A stretch of DNA of 64,000 nucleotides, taken from Paenibacillus aurantius (lineage in GTDB: Bacteria; Bacillota; Bacilli; Paenibacillales; NBRC-103111). Of the stretch, positions 52,096 to 62,084 are shown piece by piece. Where the stretch lies: contig NZ_CP130318.1 in the NCBI RefSeq assembly GCF_032268605.1, positions 6,239,771 to 6,303,770 of the forward strand. Reading direction: 5' to 3'. Position 1 is the first letter of the stretch. The number at the start of each line of letters is the position of its first letter. Both the position numbers and the translations under genes were made by a program. The notes under the pieces were generated by a model that saw nothing but the letters and a program-made list of their open reading frames with translations, had not been told where the DNA came from and did no database searches.

Positions 52096-52567
52096 CATGT
52101 TTCTCCTCCGGGGACAGGGCATATTTCGACTGTCCTTTTTCGAGCGGCTTAACATACAGATAGGTCTCTTCCCGGCTGTGGATCCCCGTCAGCACCAGAC
52201 CGTCCTGGTATTCATTGACGATAGCAATGGAGAAGCTGAGGTCGCTTCCCGTATGGTGAAAGGCATTGTACCGATGCACCTCCACCTTCGTTTTGCTTGT
52301 CTTCATCTGCTCCTGCAGCTCGTCGATCGCCTTGCTGTAATGCGATACACCCTCTTGAAACCCGTCCAGCCTCGCTTGCATTCCGATCAGCAGCTCCTCC
52401 ACGTTCGTCGAGCTCGTTCCGTTCAGAAGCTGCTTATACCTCTTCTTCATTCTCCTCAGCTTGATCCATACGATCAGGATCAGCAGGAGGGTCAGCGCAA
52501 ACAGCAGCAGCGAGGCCGCGAAATACACTTCCGGGTCCAGTATCGTTCCGTTCCCCAAGGTGGTCAT
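52064..52567 (-). CDS. DUF4446 family membrane protein
   Basis: A 167-residue protein with one N-terminal membrane helix (about residues 12-34), a coiled-coil-like region, and the DUF4446 C-terminus (VEVHRYNAFHHTGSDLSFSI). It is conserved next to yyaC and parB in Paenibacilli and related Bacilli. Function unknown. Its 3' end overlaps yyaC on the other strand. Confidence 0.85.
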   Translation of the reverse strand: MTTLGNGTILDPEVYFAASLLLFALTLLLILIVWIKLRRMKKRYKQLLNGTSSTNVEELLIGMQARLDGFQEGVSHYSKAIDELQEQMKTSKTKVEVHRYNAFHHTGSDLSFSIAIVNEYQDGLVLTGIHSREETYLYVKPLEKGQSKYALSPEEKHVIGLTASKKE

Positions 52568-52632
52568 CCTTTCCGTCTTCTGTTCTTCTATCTATCCTTA
52601 TGAGCTTCCCCTACCGGTATGAAGGATAGGGG

Positions 52633-53790
52633 TTATTTGGCATAATGGCCGCCAATTTGTTTAACCGCTTCGATTAGATGCTGCACTTCCTCGCGTGTCG
52701 TGTAATAGCCAACGCTTGCTCTTACCGCCCCCGTCTCTGCCGTTCCGGCGCTTTGATGGGCAAGCGGCGTGCAATGAAAGCCGGCACGGACCGCAATTTG
52801 AAACGACTGGTCCAGGATGAAGGCCACCTCCGACGGGTCCGCCCCTTCCATGACGAACGAAACGATTCCCGTCTTATCGGCTCCCTTGGCCGGCCCCAGG
52901 CATCTCACGCCCGGAACGCCGGCCAGTCCCTCCATCATTTCCTGGGTCAGTTCCCATTCCCGGCGGTGAATGGATTCCACGCCTTCCTTCAGAATAAGGC
53001 TTACCCCTTCCTTCAACCCGGCGAGCCCAACCGCATTCTGGGTTCCCGATTCGTACCGGTCCGGACGGACATCCGGCTGGTCCACGGCCTCGGACTGGCT
53101 TCCGGTCCCTCCGTGCAGCAGCGGAACGAGCTCAAGCTCCGGATGGATGTATAAGCCACCGGTACCGAGCGGCCCCAACAGACCTTTATGGCCCGGAAAG
53201 GCCAGCATGTCGATTCCCATGGCCTCCACGTCAACGGGAAGAATACCGGCCGATTGAGCGGCGTCGACCAGAAATTTAACCCCTCTGGCCCGGCACAGGG
53301 CACCGATTTCTCCGACCGGCAAAATGGAGCCGAGCAGATTGGAGCTGTGGCTGCAGACGAACAACCTCGTTTTGGAAGTAAACGCCTTCTCCACCTGCCG
53401 CAGATCCAGATGCCCCTCCTCGTCGGTCTCCAGGTAGGTCACCGCTATGCCCTTGGTCTTCTTCAGAAACTCCAACGGACGGCGCACGGAATTGTGCTCC
53501 ACCCCGGTCGCGATAACATGGTCGCCTTCTTTCACAAACCCCTTAATGGCCAGGTTCAAGGCCATCGTGGTGTTGAGCGCGAAGCATATATCATTCGGGT
53601 TGCGGACATGGAACAGCTTGGCGAGCACCTTGCGGGTTTCGAACAGCACCCGGCTCGCCTTCACGCCCATGCCATGGGCCCCTCTCCCCGGGTTGGCGGC
53701 ATAGAGCTCCATGCATTCGTTCATGGCCTTCATCACTTCCGGAGGCTTGGGCCAAGAAGTGGCCGCATGATCCAAATAGTAGGTTTTCAT
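52633..53790 (-). CDS. Aminotransferase class V / cysteine desulfurase-like protein
   Basis: A 385-residue PLP enzyme of the cysteine-desulfurase subgroup. The N-terminal YYLDHAATSWPKPPEV, the PLP-binding Lys in AFPGHKGLLGPLGTGGLY and the catalytic-loop Cys in AVRAGFHCTPLAH are present. It resembles the stand-alone NifS/Csd-like proteins that release sulfur from cysteine. The ATG at 53790 is fixed by AGGAGA seven bases upstream. It is downstream of parB in the same direction but probably separate. Confidence 0.88.
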   Translation of the reverse strand: MKTYYLDHAATSWPKPPEVMKAMNECMELYAANPGRGAHGMGVKASRVLFETRKVLAKLFHVRNPNDICFALNTTMALNLAIKGFVKEGDHVIATGVEHNSVRRPLEFLKKTKGIAVTYLETDEEGHLDLRQVEKAFTSKTRLFVCSHSSNLLGSILPVGEIGALCRARGVKFLVDAAQSAGILPVDVEAMGIDMLAFPGHKGLLGPLGTGGLYIHPELELVPLLHGGTGSQSEAVDQPDVRPDRYESGTQNAVGLAGLKEGVSLILKEGVESIHRREWELTQEMMEGLAGVPGVRCLGPAKGADKTGIVSFVMEGADPSEVAFILDQSFQIAVRAGFHCTPLAHQSAGTAETGAVRASVGYYTTREEVQHLIEAVKQIGGHYAK

Positions 53791-53893
53791 CTTCATCTCT
53801 CCTATCCAGCTCTTGCACCCATCATGTAATAAAGCATACTTCCGGCTCGCTTTCATGAACCGGACGTATGCTTGAGTTACCCGCTATCCTGTT

Positions 53894-54751
53894 TTATGAG
53901 ATCCGGCCCTGCAGCATTTCCAGAAGCCTTTGCAGGTCATCCTCGGAGAAATACATCAGCTCGATTTTGCCTTTGTTATTTCCGTGCTTGATTTTCACGG
54001 TTGTCTGGAAGTGATCGCGCAGATTCTCCTCCGCCTGATTGATGAACGGATTTTTCTTCTTGTCGACCTTCTTCTTGTCCTGAGCTTTCAGTTCCCGGCC
54101 GTCCTGCTTCTTGATGGCCTCTTCGAGTTCTCTAACGCTCCACTGCTCGCTGATCACCGCTTCAGCCAGCTGCTTTTTGACTTTATCGTTCTTGACGCCC
54201 ACAATGGCTCTCGCATGCCCCATCGATAATGTTCCACGTGAAACATGCTGTTTGATTTCTTCCGGCAGCTGAAGCAGCCGAAGGAAGTTAGCCACATGGG
54301 ACCGGCTTTTTCCAACTTTTACAGACAATTCCTCCTGGGTCAGCTTAAGCTCATCCGCAAGGGACTGGTAGGCAATCGCCAGCTCAATGGCATTGAGGTC
54401 TTCCCGTTGAATATTCTCGATCAGGGCGATTTCCATCACCTGCTGGTCGGAGAACTTCTTCACCACGGCCGGGATGGAAGCAAGACCGCTCAGCTGGGAT
54501 GCCCGAAACCGTCTCTCGCCGGCGATGATCTCGTAGCCTTTTAGAACGCTTCGGACAATAATGGGCTGGATGACCCCGTGTTCTTTAATGGAAGCAGCCA
54601 GTTCCTGAATGCTTTCTTCATGGAAGGTTTTTCTCGGCTGGTAAGGGTTAGGACGCAGCTGAGTTAAAGGTATGTCGATCACTTTGTCGTCCTCGCTAAT
54701 GCTTAAGGATGGAATTAAGGCATCCAATCCTCTGCCTAATCGTTTATTCAT
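53894..54751 (-). CDS. parB: Chromosome partition protein ParB (Spo0J)
   Basis: A 285-residue CTP-binding clamp that loads at parS and recruits SMC. The ParB/Srx domain has LRPNPYQPRKTF, the CTP motif GERRFRASQ and ENIQREDLNAIELA; a KorB-type helix-turn-helix follows (LTQEELSVKVGKSRSHVANF). A C-terminal dimer domain ends the protein. It overlaps parA by eight bases. A parS site lies inside the gene. Confidence 0.97.
   Translation of the reverse strand: MNKRLGRGLDALIPSLSISEDDKVIDIPLTQLRPNPYQPRKTFHEESIQELAASIKEHGVIQPIIVRSVLKGYEIIAGERRFRASQLSGLASIPAVVKKFSDQQVMEIALIENIQREDLNAIELAIAYQSLADELKLTQEELSVKVGKSRSHVANFLRLLQLPEEIKQHVSRGTLSMGHARAIVGVKNDKVKKQLAEAVISEQWSVRELEEAIKKQDGRELKAQDKKKVDKKKNPFINQAEENLRDHFQTTVKIKHGNNKGKIELMYFSEDDLQRLLEMLQGRIS
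54230..54245. promoter_or_regulatory. parS site inside parB
   Basis: TGTTCCACGTGAAACA matches the parS consensus TGTTNCACGTGAAACA exactly. Confidence 0.93.
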
Positions 54752-55505
54752 AGCTCACCACTTCCTTAGCTAACTCCATATAGACTTCCGCCCCTTTGGA
54801 ACGGGGATCGTAAGTGATGATGGATTGACCATGGCTCGGTGCTTCGCTTAACCGTACATTCCGGGGAATGATGGTCTGGTATACCTTCTGCTGAAAATAC
54901 TTTTTGACTTCCTCGATGACCTGGATGCCCAGGTTCGTTCTCGCATCGAACATCGTCAGCAGAACCCCTTCAATTTGAAGGCCGGTGTTTAAATGCTTCT
55001 GGACGAGACGAACCGTATTCAACAGCTGGCTCAGCCCTTCCAAAGCGTAATATTCGCATTGAATCGGAATGATCACCGAATCGGCGGCTGTCAAAGAATT
55101 GACGGTCAGCATCCCGAGAGAAGGCGGACAATCAATCAGTATGTAGTCGAACCGGTCTTTGACCAGCTGAAGCGACTTTTTGAGTCGTACCTCCCGGGAA
55201 ATGGTCGGCACCAGCTCGATTTCGGCCCCCGCCAGCTGGATGGTAGCCGGGATGATTTTCAAGTTGGGCAAGTTCGTGTCCATAATGGCATCTTTGGGAT
55301 GAACATCATTGATGATAATATCATAAATGCAGTAAGCCACATCGGCTTTGTTAATGCCGACACCGCTCGTTGTATTCCCCTGCGGATCAATATCCACCAG
55401 AAGAACCTTCTTGCCTAGTGCGCTCAGAGAGGCCCCGAGGTTTACGGAGGTGGTGGTTTTGCCTACTCCACCCTTCTGATTGGTAACCGCGATCGTTTTA
55501 GCCAA
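54744..55505 (-). CDS. parA: Chromosome partition ATPase ParA (Soj)
   Basis: A 253-residue deviant-Walker ATPase. The P-loop is KGGVGKTT, preceded by IAVTNQ, and the Walker B is DYILIDCPPSLG. It drives origin separation and, in B. subtilis, regulates DnaA. It starts at TTG 55505 behind GAGGTG. Its 3' end overlaps parB. Confidence 0.97.
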   Translation of the reverse strand: MAKTIAVTNQKGGVGKTTTSVNLGASLSALGKKVLLVDIDPQGNTTSGVGINKADVAYCIYDIIINDVHPKDAIMDTNLPNLKIIPATIQLAGAEIELVPTISREVRLKKSLQLVKDRFDYILIDCPPSLGMLTVNSLTAADSVIIPIQCEYYALEGLSQLLNTVRLVQKHLNTGLQIEGVLLTMFDARTNLGIQVIEEVKKYFQQKVYQTIIPRNVRLSEAPSHGQSIITYDPRSKGAEVYMELAKEVVSYE

Positions 55506-55567
55506 GCCTAATCACCTCAATCACCTTAGCTTCCGCTGGTTCGTAAGCGGCCCAAGGATATACATAA

Positions 55568-55655
55568 TGCCTTATCCGGTAACTTTGTCTGCGGGATAAC
55601 CGCTGTATGGGCACGAAAATCATACGGAAGCAGAACTTTATTTGCAGAAAAGGCA
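55568..55655. repeat. Intergenic repeat copy R1
   Basis: An 88-bp unit starting TGCCTTATCCGGTAAC, with internal GCGGGATAACC and GGAAGCAGAAC. It is shared with R2 and R3. The right end (AAAAGGCA) is a weaker inverted copy of the left. Confidence 0.65.
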
Positions 55656-55794
55656 ATAAAATCCCTACTACCCCACCGACCTATCCTGGTGGAATGCTTT
55701 TTCGGTTCTACCCCACGGCAAGCCGAAGGTCAAGCCCTCATCCGAAACCGGAATGACGTTTTCAAAAAAAGCGGCTGTCGCCGCAACCGTCTAT

Positions 55795-55883
55795 TGCCTT
55801 ATCCGGTAACCTTCTTGGCGGGATAACCTCCCTCTGCGCACGGGAAACAAAAGGAAAGCAGAACAACACTTACGGATAAGGCA
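55795..55883. repeat. Intergenic repeat copy R2 with perfect terminal inverted repeats
   Basis: An 89-bp unit bounded by TGCCTTATCCG and CGGATAAGGCA, identical in inverted form. The internal blocks GCGGGATAACC and GGAAAGCAGAACAAC match R1 and R3. The whole 55506-55889 gap holds R1, R2 and no gene. Confidence 0.7.
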
Positions 55884-55889
55884 CAATGG

Positions 55890-56708
55890 TTATTTTCTTT
55901 TGGGTATCGAAATGACAATCTCGTAATGATCCTCGTAATCCTGTTCCTTCGTCTTAATGGACATGCCGGAATTCGAGATCATATCAACCGATTGACGTAT
56001 GGTATTCAAGGCAAGGCGCACATCCTTGGAGAAGGAAACCCTCTTCTGCTTCTTGAGCTTGTCCGACTCCTTGTAGAACTGCACCCGTGCTTCGGTCTGT
56101 TTCACGTTCAGTTCTTTGGTGAGGATATCGTTCAAGACCTTTACTTGAAGCTCCTCATTATCCAGGGAAAGTAAGGCGCGGGCATGACGCTCCGTGATCT
56201 GCCGTTCCATCAAGGCGTTTTTGACGGGCTCGCTCAGCTGAAGCAGCCTGATTTTGTTAGCGATTGTCGACTGGCTTTTGCCGAGCCTCTGGGCCAGGCT
56301 TTCCTGGGTCAGTTGATGAAGTTCCATCAGCTTCTGGTAAGCGATGGCTTCTTCGACGGCGGTAAGACCCTCCCTCTGCAAATTTTCAATGAGGGCTATG
56401 GATGCCGCTTGGGCGTCATTGAAGTCGCGGATAATGGCGGGAATGGTTTCATTTCCCAATTTTTTAACAGCGCGAAAACGCCGTTCTCCTGCAATGATTT
56501 CATAACGGCCGTTGCGCATACGAACCACAATCGGCTGGATCACGCCATGGGTTTTAATCGTTTGCAGAAGCTCATCGATCCGCTCTTCATCGAAAATGGT
56601 CCGGGGCTGGTAAGGACTAGGGGTGATCTCCTGGACTGGCAAATTTCTAACCTCATCCGCCGCCGGCTTTTCCGACAACCCAAACAGTTTTGAAAATTGT
56701 TCTTTCAT
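55890..56708 (-). CDS. noc: Nucleoid occlusion protein Noc
   Basis: A 272-residue ParB paralogue that binds its own sites across the chromosome and stops Z-ring assembly over the nucleoid. The N-terminal MKEQFSKLFGL is the amphipathic membrane-targeting helix typical of Noc, which fixes the start at ATG 56708. It continues with TPSPYQPRTIFDEERIDEL, GERRFRAVKKLG, ENLQREGLTAVEEA and a helix-turn-helix LTQESLAQRLGKSQSTIANK. It lies between rsmG and parA, as in B. subtilis. Confidence 0.95.
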   Translation of the reverse strand: MKEQFSKLFGLSEKPAADEVRNLPVQEITPSPYQPRTIFDEERIDELLQTIKTHGVIQPIVVRMRNGRYEIIAGERRFRAVKKLGNETIPAIIRDFNDAQAASIALIENLQREGLTAVEEAIAYQKLMELHQLTQESLAQRLGKSQSTIANKIRLLQLSEPVKNALMERQITERHARALLSLDNEELQVKVLNDILTKELNVKQTEARVQFYKESDKLKKQKRVSFSKDVRLALNTIRQSVDMISNSGMSIKTKEQDYEDHYEIVISIPKRK

Positions 56709-56723
56709 ATGAGCTATAACCAC

Positions 56724-57180
56724 CTAACCTGTTTACATAGGAATGGCATAGAACAGACTTTGCCTCACACCATCTACTAATCTAGCGTTTGCCCGATAGG
56801 TTTGTTGACCCCATACTCAAGAAACGCGAAAACTCAACCGAAGCAGATGGAATTCCGCCCGGCCGCTAATCCAACAGCGAACCATTGGATAAGCAGCGGG
56901 CCATTCCCTGCTTGCTAGTTGATCTCTTCTCGCATAGGCAAAGCAGCAACAGCCATTTCGCACGGCGCGCTGTTCCCAGCATGCACGGAATTCTGTTGGT
57001 CCCCCAACATACAGCCGCACCTTTGACGCAGATAAAATCCAGCGAACCTAGGCTGCGGACAAAGTCCTCACTGCTAGCCTGTACTATCAGTTTAACACAA
57101 CCTAGCCCCATTCGCTCTTCTTTAAATTTCGACAACGCTTCCGCGTTTCCCTCCCAAAATTTCAAGAAAAATGTGACAGT
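56724..57180. other. Intergenic region upstream of noc
   Basis: About 450 bases with no gene that I can support. Frames here are short and lack ribosome sites. It must contain the noc promoter. See findings. Confidence 0.4.
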
Positions 57181-57196
57181 TGTTCCACGTGAAACA
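57181..57196. promoter_or_regulatory. parS site between noc and rsmG
   Basis: TGTTCCACGTGAAACA, identical to the copy inside parB 2.95 kb away. Confidence 0.93.
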
Positions 57197-57213
57197 GACC
57201 ACTAGGCATCTAG

Positions 57214-57301
57214 TGCTTATCCGGTAACTTTTTTGGCGAGAAAATCTCTATATGCACACGAGACTTAATAGGAAAGCATAACAACATTCACGGTTAAGGG
57301 A
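57214..57301. repeat. Intergenic repeat copy R3
   Basis: An 88-bp unit starting TGCTTATCCGGTAAC, with GGAAAGCATAACAACATTCACGG near its right end. It ends exactly at the rsmG stop codon. Confidence 0.65.
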
Positions 57302-58024
57302 CTAGAGGAGCGGTGTTTTCAATGGAGTACCCGGTTTTCTTGGATATTTCCGGGGGGTGTCCGCTATTTTGCGGATTAAGAGAATATGCCGTTCGGCTTG
57401 CTCTACCGGAAGGGTCAGCCGGTGGTCCCCCATCCATTCTCCCTTGAGCTCCTTCATACTGAACCGGGCTTCTTGAATTTCATCGGTAGGATCCGATCCT
57501 TTCATGGCTGCAAACAAGCCGCCTTTTCGGACAAAAGGAAGGCAAAATTCATTGAGGACATTCAGCCGGGCCACCGCCCTTGCCGTGACCAGGTCGTAGC
57601 GGTCCCGGTGCTCGGGCTGGCGGGCTACCTCCTCCGCTCTCCCGTGAATGCACTGGACGTTCTCCAGTCCCAATTCCTTGACCAGATGCGTAAGGAATCC
57701 GATCCGCTTGTTGAGGGAATCGACGATGGTCACCTGCAGATGCGGGAACATGATTTTGAGCGGGATGCTCGGAAATCCTGCCCCCGATCCGATATCCGCG
57801 AGACGTGAAACCTCACCAAGAGGCACATAAAAAGATAGAGATAACGAGTCGAAGAAGTGCTTGAGGTACACCTGCTCGAGCTCCGTTATCCCGGTTAAAT
57901 TCATTTTTTCATTCCAGGAGACCAGCTCGCGATAATAGATCGCGAACTGCTCCAATTGACGGTCGTTAACCGTTATCTGATGATCGGCGAGCAGGGAAAC
58001 GAGCAATTGTTCCGCGCTGTTCAT
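57302..58024 (-). CDS. rsmG: 16S rRNA (guanine527-N7)-methyltransferase RsmG
   Basis: A 240-residue SAM-dependent methyltransferase (GidB). Motifs are NLTGI near residue 42, the SAM loop LADIGSGAGFPSIPLKI and LVTARAVARLNVLNEF. It starts at ATG 58024, right after the mnmG stop. It methylates G527 near the decoding site; loss gives low-level streptomycin resistance. Confidence 0.96.
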   Translation of the reverse strand: MNSAEQLLVSLLADHQITVNDRQLEQFAIYYRELVSWNEKMNLTGITELEQVYLKHFFDSLSLSFYVPLGEVSRLADIGSGAGFPSIPLKIMFPHLQVTIVDSLNKRIGFLTHLVKELGLENVQCIHGRAEEVARQPEHRDRYDLVTARAVARLNVLNEFCLPFVRKGGLFAAMKGSDPTDEIQEARFSMKELKGEWMGDHRLTLPVEQAERHILLIRKIADTPRKYPRKPGTPLKTPLL

Positions 58025-58027
58025 CGC

Positions 58028-59917
58028 TTATGCCCTCGACGCCGTTACTTTGTTATAATGCTCCAGGTACACGAGGAGAATGGAAATATCCGCGGGGGAA
58101 ACCCCCGAAATCCGGGAAGCCTGCCCGATCGAGATCGGACGAATCTTCGCGAGCTTCTGCTTGGCCTCGGTGGCGATGCCATGAATCTCTTCGTAGACGA
58201 TATCGTCCGGAATTTTTTTCTGCTCCATCTTCTTCAGCCGCTCCACTTGGGCAAGCTGCTTCTCGATATAACCGGCATACTTCACCTGGATTTCAACCTG
58301 CTCCTTCATCTCGGGCGACAGCTCGTTAGGGGACGGTAAGATGGATTCCAGATGAGCGTACGTGATTTCCGGTCTCCTAAGAAGAGAAAGCAGATCGACG
58401 GCATTGTTCAGCACGACACTGCCCGCATCGGTCAGCATTTGCTGGACGTTAGCCTCCGGACGGACCTTGGTCGTCTTCATCCGTTCGATTTCCTGCTCGA
58501 CCATGGCTTTCTTGTGGAGGAATTTCTGGTAGCGCTCCTCGCTGATCAAGCCAATTTCATATCCCGTTGGGGTCAACCTCAGGTCGGCATTGTCATGGCG
58601 GAGCAGCAGACGGTATTCCGCACGGGAGGTGAGAAGCCGGTAAGGCTCATTCGTTCCTTTGGTCACGAGGTCGTCGATCAGCACGCCGATGTAGCCCTCC
58701 GACCGGTCCAGAATGACCGGTTCCTTCTCCTGAACCTTGCGGGCCGCATTGATTCCAGCCATGATGCCTTGACCGGCGGCTTCCTCGTAGCCGGATGTTC
58801 CGTTGATCTGGCCCGCCGTGAAGAGGGAATCGATGAGCTTCGTTTCTAGCGTTGGCTTGAGCTGCGTCGGAATGACGGCGTCGTATTCAATGGCATAGCC
58901 CGTCCGCATCATCTCCACCTTCTCCAAGCCGGGAATGGAACGGAGAATGTTCAGCTGCACGTCCTCCGGCATGCTTGTCGAAAGGCCCTGCACGTAGTAC
59001 TCGGACGTGTGGCGCCCTTCCGGCTCAAGAAAGATTTGATGCTTCGGCTTGTCCGCGAAGCGCACGATTTTGTCCTCAATGGACGGACAATAGCGCGGTC
59101 CCGTTCCTTCAATCACTCCTGAGAACATGGGCGCCCGGTGAAGATTGCTGTTGATGATCTCATGCGTCTTCTCGGACGTATAAGTCAGCCAGCAAGGAAT
59201 TTGGTTCGGCACTTCTTCGGTGGTTTCATAGGAGAAGAACTTTGGCTCCTCGTCGCCCGGCTGGATCTCCGTTTTGCTGAAATCGATCGTGTCGCCATGC
59301 ACCCGGGGAGGTGTTCCCGTTTTGAAACGGACGAGCTCAAGCCCCAAGCTGCGCAGGTTCTCGGACAGCTTGACGGAAGGCTGCTGGTTGTTCGGGCCGC
59401 TCTCATACATGAGCTCGCCCATGATGACCTTCCCGCGCAAATACGTTCCCGTTGTCAGGACGACGGCTTTCGCCATATAGCGCGCGCCGGTCTTCGTGAC
59501 GACTCCTTTGCAGACGCCGTCCTCGACAATAAGCTCCTCGACCATCCCTTGACGAAGGGTCAAGTTCTCGGTCCTCTCAATCGTTTCCTTCATCGTATGC
59601 TGGTACAGAAACTTGTCGGCTTGGGCTCGCAGCGCGTGAACCGCCGGCCCTTTTCCTGTATTCAGCATGCGCATCTGGATATAGGTTTTGTCGATGTTGC
59701 GTCCCATTTCACCGCCGAGCGCGTCGATTTCCCTCACGACATGCCCTTTGGCCGGGCCCCCTACCGACGGGTTGCACGGCATAAACGCCACCATATCCAA
59801 GTTAATCGTAAGCAGCAGCGTCGAGCAGCCCATCCGGGCCGAAGCCAGAGCCGACTCGCATCCGGCATGTCCCGCTCCAATGACGATAACGTCGTAGTCA
59901 CCGGCAGCATATCCCAT
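58028..59917 (-). CDS. mnmG: tRNA uridine 5-carboxymethylaminomethyl modification enzyme MnmG
   Basis: A 629-residue FAD enzyme (GidA) that with MnmE modifies U34 in certain tRNAs. FAD motif [21 protein letters not shown], then [21 protein letters not shown], and the catalytic-loop [11 protein letters not shown] are present. The ATG at 59917 follows GGAGG by eight bases; five extra upstream codons are excluded. It is in the operon mnmE-mnmG-rsmG. Confidence 0.98.
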   Translation of the reverse strand: MGYAAGDYDVIVIGAGHAGCESALASARMGCSTLLLTINLDMVAFMPCNPSVGGPAKGHVVREIDALGGEMGRNIDKTYIQMRMLNTGKGPAVHALRAQADKFLYQHTMKETIERTENLTLRQGMVEELIVEDGVCKGVVTKTGARYMAKAVVLTTGTYLRGKVIMGELMYESGPNNQQPSVKLSENLRSLGLELVRFKTGTPPRVHGDTIDFSKTEIQPGDEEPKFFSYETTEEVPNQIPCWLTYTSEKTHEIINSNLHRAPMFSGVIEGTGPRYCPSIEDKIVRFADKPKHQIFLEPEGRHTSEYYVQGLSTSMPEDVQLNILRSIPGLEKVEMMRTGYAIEYDAVIPTQLKPTLETKLIDSLFTAGQINGTSGYEEAAGQGIMAGINAARKVQEKEPVILDRSEGYIGVLIDDLVTKGTNEPYRLLTSRAEYRLLLRHDNADLRLTPTGYEIGLISEERYQKFLHKKAMVEQEIERMKTTKVRPEANVQQMLTDAGSVVLNNAVDLLSLLRRPEITYAHLESILPSPNELSPEMKEQVEIQVKYAGYIEKQLAQVERLKKMEQKKIPDDIVYEEIHGIATEAKQKLAKIRPISIGQASRISGVSPADISILLVYLEHYNKVTASRA

Positions 59918-59938
59918 TATTAATCCCTCCATTAAGCC

Positions 59939-61315
59939 TTACTTGCCCAAGCAGAACTGGCTGAAAATTTGATCGATCAACGAGTCGCCCACGGAATCCC
60001 CGATAATCTCGCCCAGGTCTTCCCATGCGTTGCGGATATCGATCTGAATCATGTCGATCGGAACATAGGCTTCCGTAGCCTGTCTCGCCTCTTCCAGCGA
60101 GGCCAGCGATCGTTTCAGCAGGTGAATATGCCGGGCGTTGCTCACATAAGTAAAATCGTTCGTTTCCAAATTCCCGCTGAAGAAAATATGGGAAATGGCC
60201 TTTTCCAGGGATTCCATTCCTTCGTTCTCCAGCACCGACATCGGCACGACCCGTTCCATCGGCATGGCATCATATATTGGCTGCAGATCCAGCTTTTGCG
60301 GCAGATCTGTTTTGTTCAGAATGACGATGACCTGGCGGTCTTTGATTTGCTCAAGAAGCTCGGACTCATCTTGATGCAGCTCTTCGTTATAGTTGAGAAC
60401 GAGAAGAATCAAATCCGCCTCTCCTACGGCGCTTCGGGAGCGTTCGACCCCTATCCGCTCCACCAAATCGGCAGTTTCCCTAATTCCTGCCGTATCCAGC
60501 AGTTTCAGGGGGATCCCGTTAATCGTAACATACTCCTCTATCACATCTCTAGTGGTTCCCGGAATATCGGTCACGATCGCCCGGTTGTCCTGAGCCAGCG
60601 CATTAAGGAGAGAGGATTTCCCCACGTTCGGCCGTCCGACGATCGCCGTCACGATGCCTTCGCGGATTATCTTCCCCTGGTTAGCCGATTTCAGCAAATC
60701 CTGTACCTCCCGGATCGCGAGGTCGCATTTCTCTTTAATGAAGGAATTCGTCATTTCCTCCACGTCATGCTCCGGGTAATCAATGTTCACTTCAATATGG
60801 GCCATCAGCTCAACAAGCTTATGCCGGAGGGCTTGGATCCGCTTCGAGAGAACTCCTTCCACCTGCTTCAACGCAATCTTGAAGGCCCGGTCCGACTTCG
60901 CCCGAATCAAATCGATGACCGCTTCCGCCTGCGACAAATCGATCCGTCCGTTCAGGAACGCCCTCTTCGTGAATTCCCCGGGTTCGGCGAGGCGGATCCC
61001 GGTGGTGAGCAGCAGATCGAGCACTTTTTTGACCGAGACGAGGCCGCCATGGCAGCCGATCTCCACCACATCCTCCATGGTAAAAGACCGCGGCGCCCGC
61101 ATCACGGTGACGAGAACCTCCTCCAGCCTTTCCCCATTTTCGGGGTCGCGGATGTAGCCGTAGGTGACCGTATGGCTGGCCGCTTGGGTCAGCTTTCCCT
61201 TCGGTGAAAAAATGCGGTCCGTCCCCTCGATCGCGTCGGGTCCGCTCACCCGGATGATCGAGATGCCTCCTTCCCCCATCGGAGTGGAAATCGCCGCTAT
61301 CGTGTCCGTTATCAT
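59939..61315 (-). CDS. mnmE: tRNA modification GTPase MnmE
   Basis: A 458-residue GTPase partner of MnmG. The N-terminal tetrahydrofolate-binding domain is followed by the G domain with [27 protein letters not shown] and NKTD. The C-terminal FCLGK is the invariant C-x-G-K motif. GGAGGG precedes the ATG. Confidence 0.98.
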   Translation of the reverse strand: MITDTIAAISTPMGEGGISIIRVSGPDAIEGTDRIFSPKGKLTQAASHTVTYGYIRDPENGERLEEVLVTVMRAPRSFTMEDVVEIGCHGGLVSVKKVLDLLLTTGIRLAEPGEFTKRAFLNGRIDLSQAEAVIDLIRAKSDRAFKIALKQVEGVLSKRIQALRHKLVELMAHIEVNIDYPEHDVEEMTNSFIKEKCDLAIREVQDLLKSANQGKIIREGIVTAIVGRPNVGKSSLLNALAQDNRAIVTDIPGTTRDVIEEYVTINGIPLKLLDTAGIRETADLVERIGVERSRSAVGEADLILLVLNYNEELHQDESELLEQIKDRQVIVILNKTDLPQKLDLQPIYDAMPMERVVPMSVLENEGMESLEKAISHIFFSGNLETNDFTYVSNARHIHLLKRSLASLEEARQATEAYVPIDMIQIDIRNAWEDLGEIIGDSVGDSLIDQIFSQFCLGK

Positions 61316-61450
61316 GGTTGTCCCTCCACTCTCTTCCTTTATAGTCAGTATAGCTGTTTCGGATTCGGGATATCCCCGTACCGCCCCAAGGATACTCTTT
61401 CGCTACATTCAAAAAACGCAATGACCCGAAAGTCATTGCGCGTGATATGA

Positions 61451-62068
61451 TCAACGTAATGCAATTACTACCCTTCGATTCGGTTCGTCCCCTTTGCTGT
61501 AAGTCTTCACCGTCGAATGGTTTTGCAGCTGGGCATGAATGATTTTACGTTCCTGCGGGGGCATCGGTTCCAGAATGACTTCCTTCTTGGTTTTGATCAC
61601 CCGGGAGGCAAGCCTCAACGACAGGTCCTCTAACGTCTTACGGCGGCGGTCACGGAAATTTTCCGCGTCCAGCACGATTTTGACAGGTCGGGAAGAGTAA
61701 CGGTTCGCCACGATATTGACGAGATACTGCAAAGAGTCGAGCGTCTGCCCGCGGCGTCCGATCAGAATGCCGAGCTCGGGACCCGTCAGGTTATACAGGA
61801 TTTCATCCTTCGTCACCTGCTTGTCCACCTGGACGTCAAGCGGAATGGCTCCGATGACCTCCTGCAGAAACTCGAGCGCTGTCTCTTCGGCATCCGGGAT
61901 TTTCTCCAGCTCGACCTTCGCTTCCCGGGTTCCGATGAGACCGAACAAGCCTTTGGACGGCTGCTCGAGCACCTCAACCTTCACCCGGTCCTCCGTGGTG
62001 TTCCACTGGGCCAAGCCCTTCTTGACCGCTTCTTCAATCGTCTTCGCCGTGACTACAATCTTCTTCAT
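61451..62068 (-). CDS. jag: RNA-binding protein Jag / KhpB
   Basis: A 205-residue protein with an N-terminal Jag-N domain (KIVVTAKTIEEAVKKGLAQW), a KH domain (GILIGRRGQTLDSLQYLVNI) and an R3H domain (RKIIHAQLQNHSTVKTYSKG). It acts in RNA binding and cell elongation, often with KhpA. It is 16 bases downstream of yidC. Confidence 0.95.
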   Translation of the reverse strand: MKKIVVTAKTIEEAVKKGLAQWNTTEDRVKVEVLEQPSKGLFGLIGTREAKVELEKIPDAEETALEFLQEVIGAIPLDVQVDKQVTKDEILYNLTGPELGILIGRRGQTLDSLQYLVNIVANRYSSRPVKIVLDAENFRDRRRKTLEDLSLRLASRVIKTKKEVILEPMPPQERKIIHAQLQNHSTVKTYSKGDEPNRRVVIALR

Positions 62069-62084
62069 ACCCCGTTGACCACCC

